In this document: piece by piece, positions 21,086-31,890 of the stretch
Position numbering within the stretch: position 1 is the first letter of the stretch
How the letters are laid out: each line of letters starts with the position of its first letter
Position numbers and translations under genes: made by a program
DNA from: Undaria pinnatifida
Taxonomy: Eukaryota > Sar > Phaeophyceae > Laminariales > Alariaceae
NCBI GenBank assembly: GCA_012845835.1
Contig: JABAKD010000011.1
Span: forward strand, 6,200,381 to 6,264,380
Length of the DNA stretch: 64,000 nt
Direction of reading: 5' to 3'
The notes under the pieces: generated by a model
The model's database searches: none
Told to the model about the DNA's origin: nothing
What the model saw: the letters and a program-made list of their open reading frames with translations, nothing else

Positions 21086-21256
21086 AGCCGCCAGTTCAGC
21101 GGAAAGGGCCCCGGAACCCCCCCCGCATGTGGTGCATCGGCCAGTGACGGCGGGCGCAGTAGCAGCAGCTGCAGCAGCAAGGCAACCCTCAGCTTGGGCG
21201 ATGACACCCGCAGCAAAAAGCGAGATCCTGCCTCTGGCGACATGGTTTCTAACTAA
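21086..21256 (+). CDS. Candidate terminal exon, Ser-rich
   Basis: From an acceptor-like CGCCAG before 21087, an open frame in phase with the previous candidate exon reads FSGKGPGTPPACGASASDGG RSSSS, then ATLSLGDDTRSKKRDPASGD MVSN and a TAA stop near 21254. GC-rich and serine-rich, like the insertions in other proteins of this window. The minus strand is also open here (107 codons), so the strand call is tentative. Confidence 0.3.
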   Translation, partial: SRQFSGKGPGTPPACGASASDGGRSSSSCSSKATLSLGDDTRSKKRDPASGDMVSN

Positions 21257-21259
21257 CAA

Positions 21260-22900
21260 GTTCGGCCGTCTTAGTCGATACAGCCCCCGATAACAGCTAC
21301 GCTCGAGTTCGGTCGAGACAGGCAGCACGCCCGTACGCAGCACGCCCGCATCCAACACCAACCAAAACTAGTCTGCGCGACGAAGCAAACTAGTCTGGGC
21401 GAAGTAGTCTAGGCGAAGTTGCGCTCACACGTTCAACTGTGCTTCACTGCGGGCTCCACTCCGCGGTCGTCACGGGACATTCTGGTACCGTCCCCGGGAT
21501 TCAATCAGGTGGAAGGATAAGAATCACTGCTGTTGTGCGTTGCAAGAAGGCTGTTTGTTGGGACCACGTCGGAAACGGCACGTGGCTCGCCTCGCTGTCT
21601 CTTTGACGGCGTAGAACCAACCCGAGCCCTAGCCAATCCCAACCGTACAACCCCCAGCCATTTAACTAATCCCAACTTTAAAATCCCCAGCCATAACGGG
21701 TCAAAACAGGGCAGAAACGTGGCTGCGCCGCTTTCCATCGAGCGAGAATTTTTTCCAAACCGCGGACCACGACTTTTCCCCTTCCCGCCCAGTGAGTTAG
21801 AAAGGAGCTCATGCTCCCAACAAATTTCGCAGCGTCCGCCGCGCACACCTCGTAAGGACTATCGTCACGAACCTGTTTTTTTTTCAAGAATTCAGATAGA
21901 AACTCCCGGGAAGGATTACCTGGTACCTTTCTCTCGCCTGTGACGCTTTTACTGCCTGACAGCAGCAGTGGTCACACCACGAGGAAAAAAAATGGTCCGC
22001 AATTCAGAATATAATATTAAAAAACATGAAAACGGCGCAGCCGCGTTTTCTGGCCCCGACGCGTTACCGGCCCGTCTTTGCTCCGGGTCGGGGTCAGCGT
22101 TTACAGGGTTGACTTACGCCCGTTCCTTGTTTGTCCCTACACTACACAATATAGATACTGCTGTAATGCTTCGTGGCTTAGTACGCGCAGACGGTCGTGA
22201 AACAGTCAACAGCCTCCACCCGTGGAATATCCATCCTGAGGGATTGTGAAATATCTGGTATCAGGTAGGCGTTGTTCAGATACCAGGTACTACCTGGTGA
22301 GAGATTGTTGCCTTGAAGACATGAACCTTCGCTGGCCTTTTTCGGGGTACTATTAATAGTGTGAAGAGAACAAAAAATATGGACCACTTCCCCCGCGCCC
22401 CTCTCGGGCGGCCATTTTTTTTGGCAAACAAAGTATTTACCTCGAAGCCTTGTCAAGCCTTGTTGGCGCCAGTTGATCATCAGGACGTTATCGAAACGAT
22501 ACGTCTAAACCGCACGGTGCGTCGCTCTTGTTATAAATCCAAGTTGCATTCCAACTCGTGAGCAAACCAGAACCAACATGTACGCATGAGGTCAAATGTA
22601 GTGGGCAGGAGTTTATAGCTTAAAGCTTTCGCTTCCAAGAGCAGCTACCGCCCCATTCTCTGGCCACGCATGAATGGGGGTGTGGCCAGCTCCTCTCGCA
22701 GATCAGCGGCGGTGCTATAAAACCTGTACGACCCCAGTGTATATACTTGTGTACACTCTACAAAATACATACTAAATCCTCTACACACTACAGCAGTAAA
22801 TTGGCGTTAGACTATTAACAGGCATGCTATGATAAATCCTATATATATATCCCCCCTCACGGGGTTGGTAGACTAGACAGTAGCGAGAAAACGATCGCTA
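21260..22900. other. No gene; family N fragment
   Basis: The 21980-22110 part (ATGGTCCGCAATTCAGAATA, AACGGCGCAGCCGCGTTTTC, CCGGGTCGGGGTCAG) matches the left flank of the telomere-like array at 34.7 kb. CCAATCCCAACCGTACAACC-type degenerate repeats lie at 21600-21700. Paired TACCAGGTA/TACCTGGT motifs at 22280-22296. Confidence 0.45.
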
Positions 22901-23227
22901 TCCTAGGAGATAGATGGTAGCCGCGAACGGCGAAACAAAGCGGGGATAGGAAAAGCAGGATAGGATAAGCAAACAGTTTTTATCTAAAAATATGGAAAAA
23001 GGGTAACGAGCGCCCAAATGCTGGAGGTGTCTAGTAGGAGTAGGAAAGGTGCTCCGTCTCGAAAGGGATGCGTGGTCAATGGTCAAATGACTACGTAAGG
23101 CAAGCAACAAATGAGTACGCCCCGGTCCTGAGGAGGGTCCCCACTGCGCTGCTGGGTAGCTAAAGCTGAGGTTCGCTTCTGTGCGACCGTTGTGGTGGAT
23201 GGTGCTGGTGCGGCAGAACTCCGGGGT

Positions 23228-23429
23228 TGTGACGAAGACCACTGATAGGGCCAGCTTACGCTATACCAGCTTACGCTATACCTACGATGGGACCCGAAGG
23301 GTGCGCCAGCTAGCGTTGGGCTGCGAAAGCAACTGAGTTAAATCGACACACGACGCGTATGAAAATACGTGGAAGTATGGTGACCTTGAGCTTTATTTTT
23401 CCCCATCCGCCGGAGGATTAAAAAAAAAT
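23228..23429 (+). mobile_element. Family D SINE-like element
   Basis: TGTGACGAAGACCACTGATA start; a short CCAGCTTACGCTATACC duplication inside; ends in CCCCATCCGCCGGAGGATTA and A-tail. Confidence 0.75.
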
Positions 23430-23574
23430 ATATATACTGCTGTACGTGTCAAGTATACGAGTATAGGTTTAAGAGAGCTGTATGGTCTAAAACCCATACA
23501 ATACAGAGGCATATAGGATATAGTATACAAGCATACTATATCCTAGATAATAAAATCGACATACCTCGTACGTT

Positions 23575-23645
23575 TCATTCTTTTCTTTTCCTTTCTTTTC
23601 TTTTCCAATCCTTCCCTTTTCTTTCTTTTCTTTTCTTTCGTTTTC
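23575..23645 (+). repeat. CTTTT microsatellite
   Basis: Irregular TTTTC/CTTTT units over about 70 bp. Confidence 0.8.
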
Positions 23646-23894
23646 CAACTGACTCGAGTATGTCGTGCGTATGCGTAGCGACAGGTCCTACAAGTACAGC
23701 AGTACGTGTAACATATACGTGGTAGTCTTTTCTGGGTGGCACGCGGTGTAGTCGGTTTTCAGACGCGAGTATTGAGGCTTTGTACCTGTATATGGGCCTG
23801 ACACGTCGCAGGCTGACTGACTCCCGATTTCACTTTTTCATATTTTTTGGCGGAGGCATGAGTTGCTTCAGCCATGATGTTGTACGCGTCCACC

Positions 23895-24012
23895 ACTTTC
23901 GGTTTGTGTTTTATTTCCGTGGGGTATTCTTCTACTCCAGGGTGACTGGAGCCTGTCCTGTGCCCACGGACTTGATTATGCGAATTTTGCGAGTTAATGC
24001 GAGAACAACAAC
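23895..24012 (-). repeat. Family G fragment, reversed
   Basis: GGTGACTGGAGCCTGTCCTG, GGACTTGATTATGCGA and GAGAACAACAACAAC, the reverse of the family G 5' part. Confidence 0.6.
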
Positions 24013-24149
24013 AACACCCTCTCTAAAATCCTATATATGTATAATAGACCCCTCCCCCCCTCCCCCCGTCTATTTACCGGCCGAAAATGATAAAAGTGGA
24101 GTGTGGGTCCAGGGATATTCTGATATTTTCACCTACCCTTGTCCCAACT

Positions 24150-27000
24150 AATATGATACTTGTAGCGAGCTGCGAATTCCAATTAACTCAAGAGCCGTGG
24201 TACACAAAAACAAACGAAACAATAGTTTAACATCTGCAGTAAGGTTTGAGCGAGAGAATGGACGGCCATGGTGGAGGAGGCGGACCCCTGGCTGCCTCCT
24301 AAGAGTGCGTATGTTGTTGCCGGTTGGCCGTCTCGCGGTCATCCCGGGAGGAGCTTGCAAAATCGCTTGCGAGACTGCTCTGATGATCGATGTACACGTC
24401 CTCTAGAATACAAGTTGGAGTCGTACTTCTAAGCATGTTTATTTTAGTAACTTCGAGTTTTGGCATCATTACGCAAGAAGTAAATACCAGGTTGCATGCA
24501 ATGGAGGGAGTACCTCGTAGGGTAGGGTGCGACTTTGCATAATACTTGTAGCTACAATAAAATACGATCATGAATACCTGGTAGCTTCGTAGCGACGCCG
24601 CACACACGTGTCGTGTACGTACCAGGTATCGTGTTGACAGCTAGTCATAGCCGGACCATCACATAACATACATAAATTGAGTTTTTTTAAAACAGATGTA
24701 AGTGGTCCCGCTTGCCTCCCTCCGCCCCTCTGGCCTCTAGGTCTCCAAAAGGCAGAGCAAAAAATACGTGCCGCGGGGCGACATCAACTCATACATGCAA
24801 AACCACATCACAACCTGCCACGTTGCCGCAAGAGCAGCAAAATTCTAATTTCTGCAAAATAACTGCTTACGTACACGTACGCGGTAGGAAACAGTTAGCT
24901 TGGGACGTCCCGATTTTACACGCAGCAGGTATGATTTTCTGATTTTCTATCGAACATAACAGTACTCTAGAGGGCTTTGATTTTGAGTCCACGCGGGTAA
25001 ACGGGTTTTCCAGTTATTATCAGCAAGCAGAGGCTCCACGAAGAAAGAAGGACTCGAAAACAGAAAATAAAGGAAGGTCCGGATTAAATAGTCGTGCTAA
25101 TCACATCATGATCACCGAGATAATCATCACCATCACCACAATCAACGTGATCGTCACCATCATCAGCAGCGACATGTAAAAACGTAGTCTATGCACACAA
25201 GAAGCAGTACTCGAAGTGTACACAGACAGCTATGCTTCAGCATCGAGGTCACGAACGATAAAACGACTTGTTGCCGTGTGCTCCCTCCTGCCACCTTCTA
25301 CAATAAATACCTGGTACTTCTATTTTCCGACCTCACGGCAGCAGCTCCAACTTCCTTCAACATCCGGAACGATACGAATAAACCACACACACGAACCACC
25401 AGCGACCAACAAAAGTCACCCAAAGCTTGCCACAAGAAAAAGTGTTGGGAGTAAAGAGAGTATCCTGTACACCGTACCGTTATGATACGATGATCACATG
25501 AACTTATCACAAAAACATTTGTGAACAATTTCGTCTTTCTCATCATCACCATGGAGGGAGACCACCTGCGCGCCCCCCCCGCCCTCCCGTGCGTATAGAC
25601 GATCGACCTTTAATTTACCCCGCTACAGCGCCCAGATGACATCCACAGCTATTAGGGCACAGCTCGTGCAGCAATTCGTAAAATACAAGCGGGCTGCGGG
25701 TACGCTTCCATCCGCGTGTACGGCGGTAGCAGTTACTGGTACCAGGTAGTTGCTCAATTAACGATATTGTCAAGTGCGAGATGCGAACGAATTCTTGCGG
25801 CCCTCCCAACTCCCTATTCCAGCGTATATGCCCGCACTGTAAATAGAAGAGGCAGTGCTACTCGAAAAACCACACGCAGCTTGCGAAGATGAGTGTTGAT
25901 CTTCGCAAATCCTTTCGTCGATCTCACAGCCGAGGTGTATTTTCCCATTTCTACGCAAATTAGAGGCAAACCAGCGCTAGTCGGCATACCGCAACAGCGA
26001 GTACTGGTCGTTCCCATCTGCGCCATGGTATTTTATGAAAAATATTTTAAAGGACGTCAGCCGTGAGTTTCACACGCGTAACAAAGCTATGATATAAGGC
26101 AACGGCAGCTACCGGAACACCGGCATCGCATCAGACGCCAGAAACACAACACAGAACCATTAAAGCAGAGCAGACAAGGGAGCTAAGCAGAGCAGACAAG
26201 GCAGCTAGCAGCACCTGCCTGCCTGTGTGTGATCTAATTATTAGCCGCATGAGATAATAAAAACACGAAAAATATCAATCAGTAAAAAGAAATAAGCAAG
26301 ATCTTTCGCGATCCACAGCAACACAGCAGGGTTTGCGATTTCTCCCTATTTTCATCATTTACCATTTTCTCTAGGTATCATATACGGTTGTTGTTGTTGT
26401 TTCGGTGAAACATAGAGGTTCGATGGTTGAGTGTGTTCCGGCCGGTGCGATATCTTACAAACTTACAAACGAACGTATATCGATTTTCGTAACATTTAGA
26501 TATGATAAGATACGACAAGATCTGATACTACGTGCCCACAGTGCACGGAAATATAAAAACCGTGTGATATTTATATTTATGTCACAAGGGTCTCTACAGC
26601 TCCGTCCAGATCACTGTCGTGCTGGTCGTCATCTCAGAGTCGAACCAGTGGCATGGCATTGTTCGCTGGAACATATTCAACCTACCTACAGAATGGCAAA
26701 ACAAATCAAAGCAGACTTGCTCTCGTACACATTTTCAAGCCCCTATCTTTGCTCTTGCTGGCGATAATATGTTTGCTGCTACTCTGCTCATGTTGCTGCT
26801 GCTGCTGCTGGCTGGCCCACGTACAGCTGTAGCACACACTACAGCTGACAGTATTTAATAGTATTAATAGTAGCTGAAGGAAGAAATTTGTAAAGCAAAA
26901 GCATGGTGCAGCAAGTACCAGCCAGGTACACAACAAATCCCAAAAAGTTGGAAGGTAAACCAGAACGAGAAACTACATACATGTGTGTGTGTGTGTGTTC
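24150..27000. other. No gene; family F fragment and motif clusters
   Basis: Reversed family F at about 25850-25950 (TCTCACAGCCGAGGTG). Five TACCAGGTA-type motifs between 24480 and 25750. Duplicated AGCAGAGCAGACAAGG at 26160-26205. No exon-like frame. Confidence 0.4.
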
Positions 27001-27923
27001 TTCACATTAAACCGTTCTTCTACTCGTCGACATCCAGCACACCCATGGAGAGATACGTATATATTGATCAAAACCTACTTATACGTGAGGCAAATGGATT
27101 TTCGTCGAGTAAGGAGAGCGGGCCAAGAAAGACATTGCCAGGTTTTACCCCAGCAGTAAAGAGAAACAGATAGCTGCCGAGGCTAGTTGATACTGCATGC
27201 CGGGTGCATTGCGTTCGAAAACAAGTCGGATAAACAAACCTTCTGGTCACCCAAACACGTACACCAGGTACGTGGTACATGTCTGGTACGTGGCCGGACG
27301 ATTTTACCTGGCACGTGGACTAGTCGACCGCATACCCCCTGTGCAAGCAGTACCCTCCGTTTTGCTCTGCTTTTTGTTTTCACATGTATTGGGAGCAACA
27401 AAACATTGCTCGAACAAATAATATAGTAGAAAGATGCGTATATGGCGCGGAAAACAGTCGTACGTCGCGGAGCGACAATCCAAATCGATTCTGGTATCAC
27501 GCACGTACCAAACGATCATCGCGGTTCATAGTACAAATCAAAAACCCGACAAACCACCCGGGGGTCCAAAAAAAAGAAGTCGAATAAAATAACGATAAAA
27601 AGCACACAAAGAAACATCGTCAAAAAGACAAAAAGCAGAAAATAACAGTGGGTGTTGTTTATCACTCGTGCTGGCAAGGGCGACCGGGGTCCCTCGGGCC
27701 TCAACAAAAAAAAAACATGTTATGCATCGGTACGTACGACACGAGCTACACGGTAAAAGAACAAAAAAAACAAAAAGAAAAACTTCTTTGCTGCTATCCT
27801 GGTGGTGGTGTTCGTGTTTGTGTGTTTGTGCTTTTGCTCCCTTCCTCCTGGCCATGGCCTCCCCTCTCTGTCCAAGACTGCTCGTCGGGAGCATACGTGT
27901 GATATGTACAGCCCATGGCTCAC

Positions 27924-28175
27924 CGTAACACTGGCCGCAATGTCGCGATTTTTGGTCAGCACAATAGCCTGAAGTTTCGCGGATTTCAGACCATCTGACG
28001 ATGAAGCGGCTCCGCTACCAGCTTTTCCCGGATTTTCCAGCCCTTTCCTTCCTGACCCGCTACCACGAAAGTAGTAGCGCCGGGGCTTGGTAGCCTCGGC
28101 CGATGCCAAAGCGTCCAGCAACCTCTCCAAGAGGAAAGCCGCGAACGCGACCGTTGTCTCAAGGCCCGAGGCCGC
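27924..28175 (-). CDS. DEAD-box RNA helicase (DDX20-like), exon 2: motifs I and Ia
   Basis: The acceptor is CCACCTTCCTAG|GCG with a pyrimidine tract; the donor is ACG|GTGAGC. 84 codons, both borders phase 0. It begins AASGLETTVAFAAFLLERLL, which aligns with AKSGTGKTCVF: the P-loop lysine and second glycine are lost. A 40-residue Gly/Ser-rich, basic insertion (YYFRGSGSGRKG...GAASSSDG) follows. Then AKLQAIVLTKNRDIAASVT stands where LQ.LVL.PTREIAVQ is expected, so motif Ia is altered too. Reading frame and splice signals are intact across all 84 codons, unlike an old pseudogene. Confidence 0.8.
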
Positions 28176-28694
28176 CTAGGAAGGTGGGGCGTGGAGTCGT
28201 CCACATTGGATAGATGTACACCAAGGGCGGGCAGGGAGGGGGCGTGAGAGGAGGAGCCGAAAAAAATCAAAGAAAAATCGGCTAGATTTTGGCGTGGGGG
28301 TGCCTGGTGGTAGGAGGTCCTGTTTAGTTTGATATGATAAAATCAAGCATACGGTTTGATACGTGTTGTGTGTTCGCGGGACTAGAGCCCCGGCTGCGTG
28401 TTCAGAGGAGGCGGGTGTTTGGTTCTTGGCCGCTAACAGGGAAAGTGCTCTCGCAGCTGGCTGCTGCTGGATGGGAGAGATAGCATGCTGCTGTTGCGCT
28501 GCGAAACTAAATATCAGTTCCTCGGGTGTGCTGTGCCGTCTCCTTTTTCCATGTCTCGATTGACTGACTGCTCTCTCGGGTTCTCTATATTCGAATGAAG
28601 ACGATAGCGTGAACAAAAAAAAGCTGCCAAAAAAACAGACCAAAAAAGAGAAAAAAGGAAGTCAAGTCACTCTTCATCGCAATCCCCGACCTAC
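28176..28694 (-). other. Helicase intron 1 (519 nt)
   Basis: GTAGGT donor and TAG acceptor. The A/T- and A-rich core has no repeat recognised. Typical intron length, in contrast to the 23.4-kb second intron. Confidence 0.7.
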
Positions 28695-28838
28695 CTCGAC
28701 AAGCAGGTCAGCGCCAGCGCGGCCCTCTGACCAGATAGAATTCTGAAGAGGAGTGATCTCACCCTCCTCTGCTCGCAATGGGGCCGCCAGGACCGGCGGC
28801 AAGCCCGTCTCGCTTTTCGCTTGGCTGCCGCGTGCCAT
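28695..28838 (-). CDS. DEAD-box RNA helicase (DDX20-like), exon 1: Q-motif region
   Basis: Starts at an ATG (28838-28836) with an in-frame TAG 27 bases upstream. 48 codons (MARGSQAKSETGLPPVLAAP...) end in a good GAG|GTAGGT donor. ITPLQNSIWSEGRAGADLLV aligns residue for residue with [20 protein letters not shown] of DDX20: Pro and the Q-motif Gln are kept, while the upstream Gly-Phe of the Q-motif is replaced (AEEGEITPLQ). An alternative is that the exon begins at GCATAG|CTACG nine codons upstream and more exons precede it. The ATG and the short N-terminus would make a protein lacking the usual DDX20 leader. Confidence 0.75.
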
Positions 28839-30385
28839 TGTACTCCTCCTCCCGCGACGTAGCTATGCCACTACCGCCGTGGGTACGCAGTTGAGTTGGG
28901 GTGGTACTGGGATAGAGCGTGGTAAATTTCTAGGTGACTGCAAGATTCACCGAAAAAAAACGCATTTGGACTGAAACCCCGGGGGTTTTGACGGTCTCAT
29001 AATTAGTGGCAAGAAATTTTCAGGGTTCCCCGGCTCTGCTTGTGTGTGAGTGCAAGAGTGCTTGAAGCGGATGCTTCTTTAGTAGAGGTGGTCGCTTTGC
29101 TTGCTTGCCCTGAAGGTGGTTCGAACCCGATGGCTCAGGATGGAGGAAGCGAGAGCGAGAATGAGGTGTGACCCGTTTTGAGCAGCTCTCAACGTGCGTG
29201 TTGCCCTTCCGTTTTTTCGCATCACTTCAGCTAACATGGGCATATATTTGCGTCTTGATGAGATTTACTGTTTCTGTTGGTATCGGCTTCTTATTTGAGC
29301 AATATTCTTATTTCTTTGTTGCATACTCGGAAGCTACACAACCTGCTGCTGCGCCTCTTTTTTTGTGAGCTTTTTTTTTTTTTTTTCTCGCTCTGTTCAG
29401 ATTTCGATGCAATGCGTCTCTAAACAGACAGAAGCCACAGCAGCAGTAGCAGCACATGTGCCTGCGGAGCCACAGCAGCAGTAGCAGCACATGTGCGTGC
29501 GGGGCCGTGTCGTGTGCTTTCAATGTTCAGAGTCCACAGCAGCAGCATCATCGGCAACAGCAGCAGTAGTAGATCGATTGATCGATAGAATGCCTACAAC
29601 GGTAATATTCATTTGTTGTTCGACAATTTTCAAAATTGTGAGGCAAACCTCGCATTGGAAACACGAACAAAACAAAGAACAGGAAATTTAAATTTCATTT
29701 TTTTTTCCTGAAAAAGACGGTAGGTAGTCGACAGCAGAAGCAGTGCTGTGCCATACAGCACTGCATTCCAAGAGAATATGGGAGTACTCTGACTACAACC
29801 GCGAATGATGGTATCCCCCTCTGCTGAGCATAAGGGGACATACCGCCCTGCTGAGCATGGGTGGGCATACAACCTAACGCTGCTTGCTTTGCATCACCAT
29901 GTACGGTAATAGAAACACCGTACAAATACTACTAATAGTACAAAACGGCGCTTAAATTTCCGTTCAGAGTGGTATGCTTCGAATATCGTGCCAGTGCCTG
30001 GTACAGCAGTAGTGAGATGCCATGTGGATCTGTGGCATGTCAGGGTACTGCTGCTCCTGAGGTACTACTGCTGTACCTTTAGTCATGCATTTTACCTTTG
30101 TGTGGTTTTTTGTTTTTTGCCACGTGATGCCTGCCAATCTATGGTGGCCGCCCGGCTTGCCCGGCAACAGCGAAGTCATCGTAATGAATGGTGAATTGTC
30201 GCTGAAAAGCAGATGCTCCCTTCTTTCTCTGGCCGTTTTTGTCGGCTGTTTGGGATCGTATCCCACGGTCTACCCAGTACCTGGTACGTGTCGTATATAC
30301 GTACATACAGCACGCGGAAGCATCTTGAAGCAGTCGTATATGATAGGCACATGTGTGTCGTATCGCATATGCAATGACTACAACT
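28839..30385. other. Upstream region of the helicase gene; no other gene
   Basis: A tandem CAGCAGTAGCAGCACATGTG (36-bp unit, two copies) lies at 29430-29502. T-run at 29369-29386. No TATA or initiator element can be assigned with confidence. Confidence 0.4.
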
Positions 30386-30389
30386 GCTG

Positions 30390-30618
30390 TATCTACGCAT
30401 CCGTATACAACGGCAGCTTGCGCTGCCGAGGTTGTAACGAGGACCACTGATGGGGGCAGCTCACGCTATCCCTTCAGTGGAATCCGAAGGGTGCGCCAGC
30501 TAGCGTTGGGTTGCGCAAGCAACTGAGTTAAATCAACACACGAAGCTTATGAAAATACGTCGAAGAGTGGTGAGCTTTATTTTTCCCCATCCGCCAGAGG
30601 ATGAAAAAAAATAAAATA
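30390..30618 (+). mobile_element. Family D SINE-like element, longest head
   Basis: Includes the ACGCATCCGTATACAACGGC head before GTTGTAACGAGGACCACTGA; ends GAGCTTTATTTTTCCCCATC and an A-rich tail at 30603. Confidence 0.7.
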
Positions 30619-30984
30619 AAATGTATGAGACACACCCAGACGGGTTGCAGCCTGTTGCTGTGTGTGTACGTGCTCAGTGCTCACAGGTGGTGCTGCTACG
30701 CTGCTACCCGTATTCCTTGTTTTTTGTGGTGTTTTTGTTTCACTTCTTTTTTCGGGAGGTTTCGCACTTCGTACACGAACAGGCCGATGAAATTGGATCG
30801 CGTCAAAAATGGTCGAAAATTCCCAGATTCGTCGCAGTGTCGTGTTTCGTATTTTCTGATCATTTTTATTTTCATATCGCACCATTTGCTTACCGAAATG
30901 AAATGTTTGTTTGTTTGTGGTTCGATTTTGCCTCCTGTAAATTCTTGTTCTGCGCGTCGCCCTCCTCGTCATACCTCGTCCTAT

Positions 30985-31030
30985 CACCTGTTGCTGTTGT
31001 TGTTGTTGGTGGTGGTGGTGGTGGTGGTGG

Positions 31031-31074
<44 letters not shown>

Positions 31075-31095
31075 TTGTTTTTGTTGTTATTGTCT
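30985..31095 (+). repeat. GTT/GGT microsatellite
   Basis: GTTGTT, then nine GGT, then about 15 GTT units, directly 5' of a family G copy. The G copies at 4.8 and 47.7 kb also follow GTT runs, so the array belongs to the element. Confidence 0.85.
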
Positions 31096-31520
31096 CACAT
31101 TACCTCGTCCCATCACCTGTTGTTGTTTTCACATTAACTCGCATAATCAAGTCCGTGATCACAGGACAGGCTCCAGTCACTCTGGAGCTGAGGAATACCC
31201 CAGGGATAAACACAAAAAAAACACAAACTAAAGGTGGTACACGCATATATCACAGCTTGACGCAATTCATGCCTCCACCCAACACCAGAAACATATTGTA
31301 AAAATTAAATTCACTCCAGCTGTGAGATCGAATAAAAAAAAAGTGAAATCGGGAGTCAGCCTACGATGTGCCTGGTCCATACTGGTGCATATGTCTCACT
31401 ACTCGTGCCTGGAAAAACCGACTATATCACTTGCCACCCAGAGAAGACTACCACGTATGCATTGCACGTAGTACCTATCATTAAGCATACGCACGACAGA
31501 CGCACGTCAATTGGAAAAAA
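31096..31520 (+). repeat. Family G repeat, copy 2
   Basis: Near-complete; a 45-bp family F fragment (AATTCACTCCAGCTGTGAGA, about 31297-31345) is inserted in the middle. It continues into a purine-rich GAAAAGAAAG stretch to 31680. Confidence 0.65.
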
Positions 31521-31890
31521 GAAACAAAGAAAAGAAAGCAAGATAAAGGAAAGGAAAGAAAAGAAAAGACAAGAAAGCGAAAAACGAAAAAAGAAAGGAA
31601 AGAAAAGAGAAGATATGAAAGGCAAGAAAAGACAAGACAAAAAGAGGAAGCAAGGGCAAAGAAGAGAGAAAAAAATGTCATACTAGCAGACCCTAGAAAC
31701 TGACTGAAGACGGCATTGGGCTCATAGAGGGTATCAAGTGCATCATCAATGGCGCTGGGGAGAGAACGCAACATGGCGAAGGAGTCAAGCCGGTCTTACG
31801 CTATCTTGTGACGGCCATCGGAAGGCCCACAAATTTCAAGTCAATGATGGCCAGACCCAGAATTTCAATATCTTCGGCATGACGCCCCCC
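31521..31890 (+). repeat. Purine-rich tract and unassigned DNA
   Basis: AAAGAAAAG-type low complexity to 31680, giving a spurious Lys/Glu/Arg-rich frame. 31690-31880 has nothing recognised. Confidence 0.5.

Larger units (their letters stand above)
4524..27923 (-). other. Giant intron (23.4 kb) of the helicase gene
   Basis: Inferred from phase-0 exon borders: donor ACG|GTGAGC at 27923 and acceptor GAGCAG at 4524. The joined peptide needs no extra residues compared with DDX20 proteins. The intron holds most of the SINEs, minisatellites and the LINE tail listed below, plus one candidate gene on the other strand. Confidence 0.65.

Noticed and set aside
31493-31686. Lys/Glu/Arg-rich protein
   Set aside because: Purine-rich tail of family G; low complexity.
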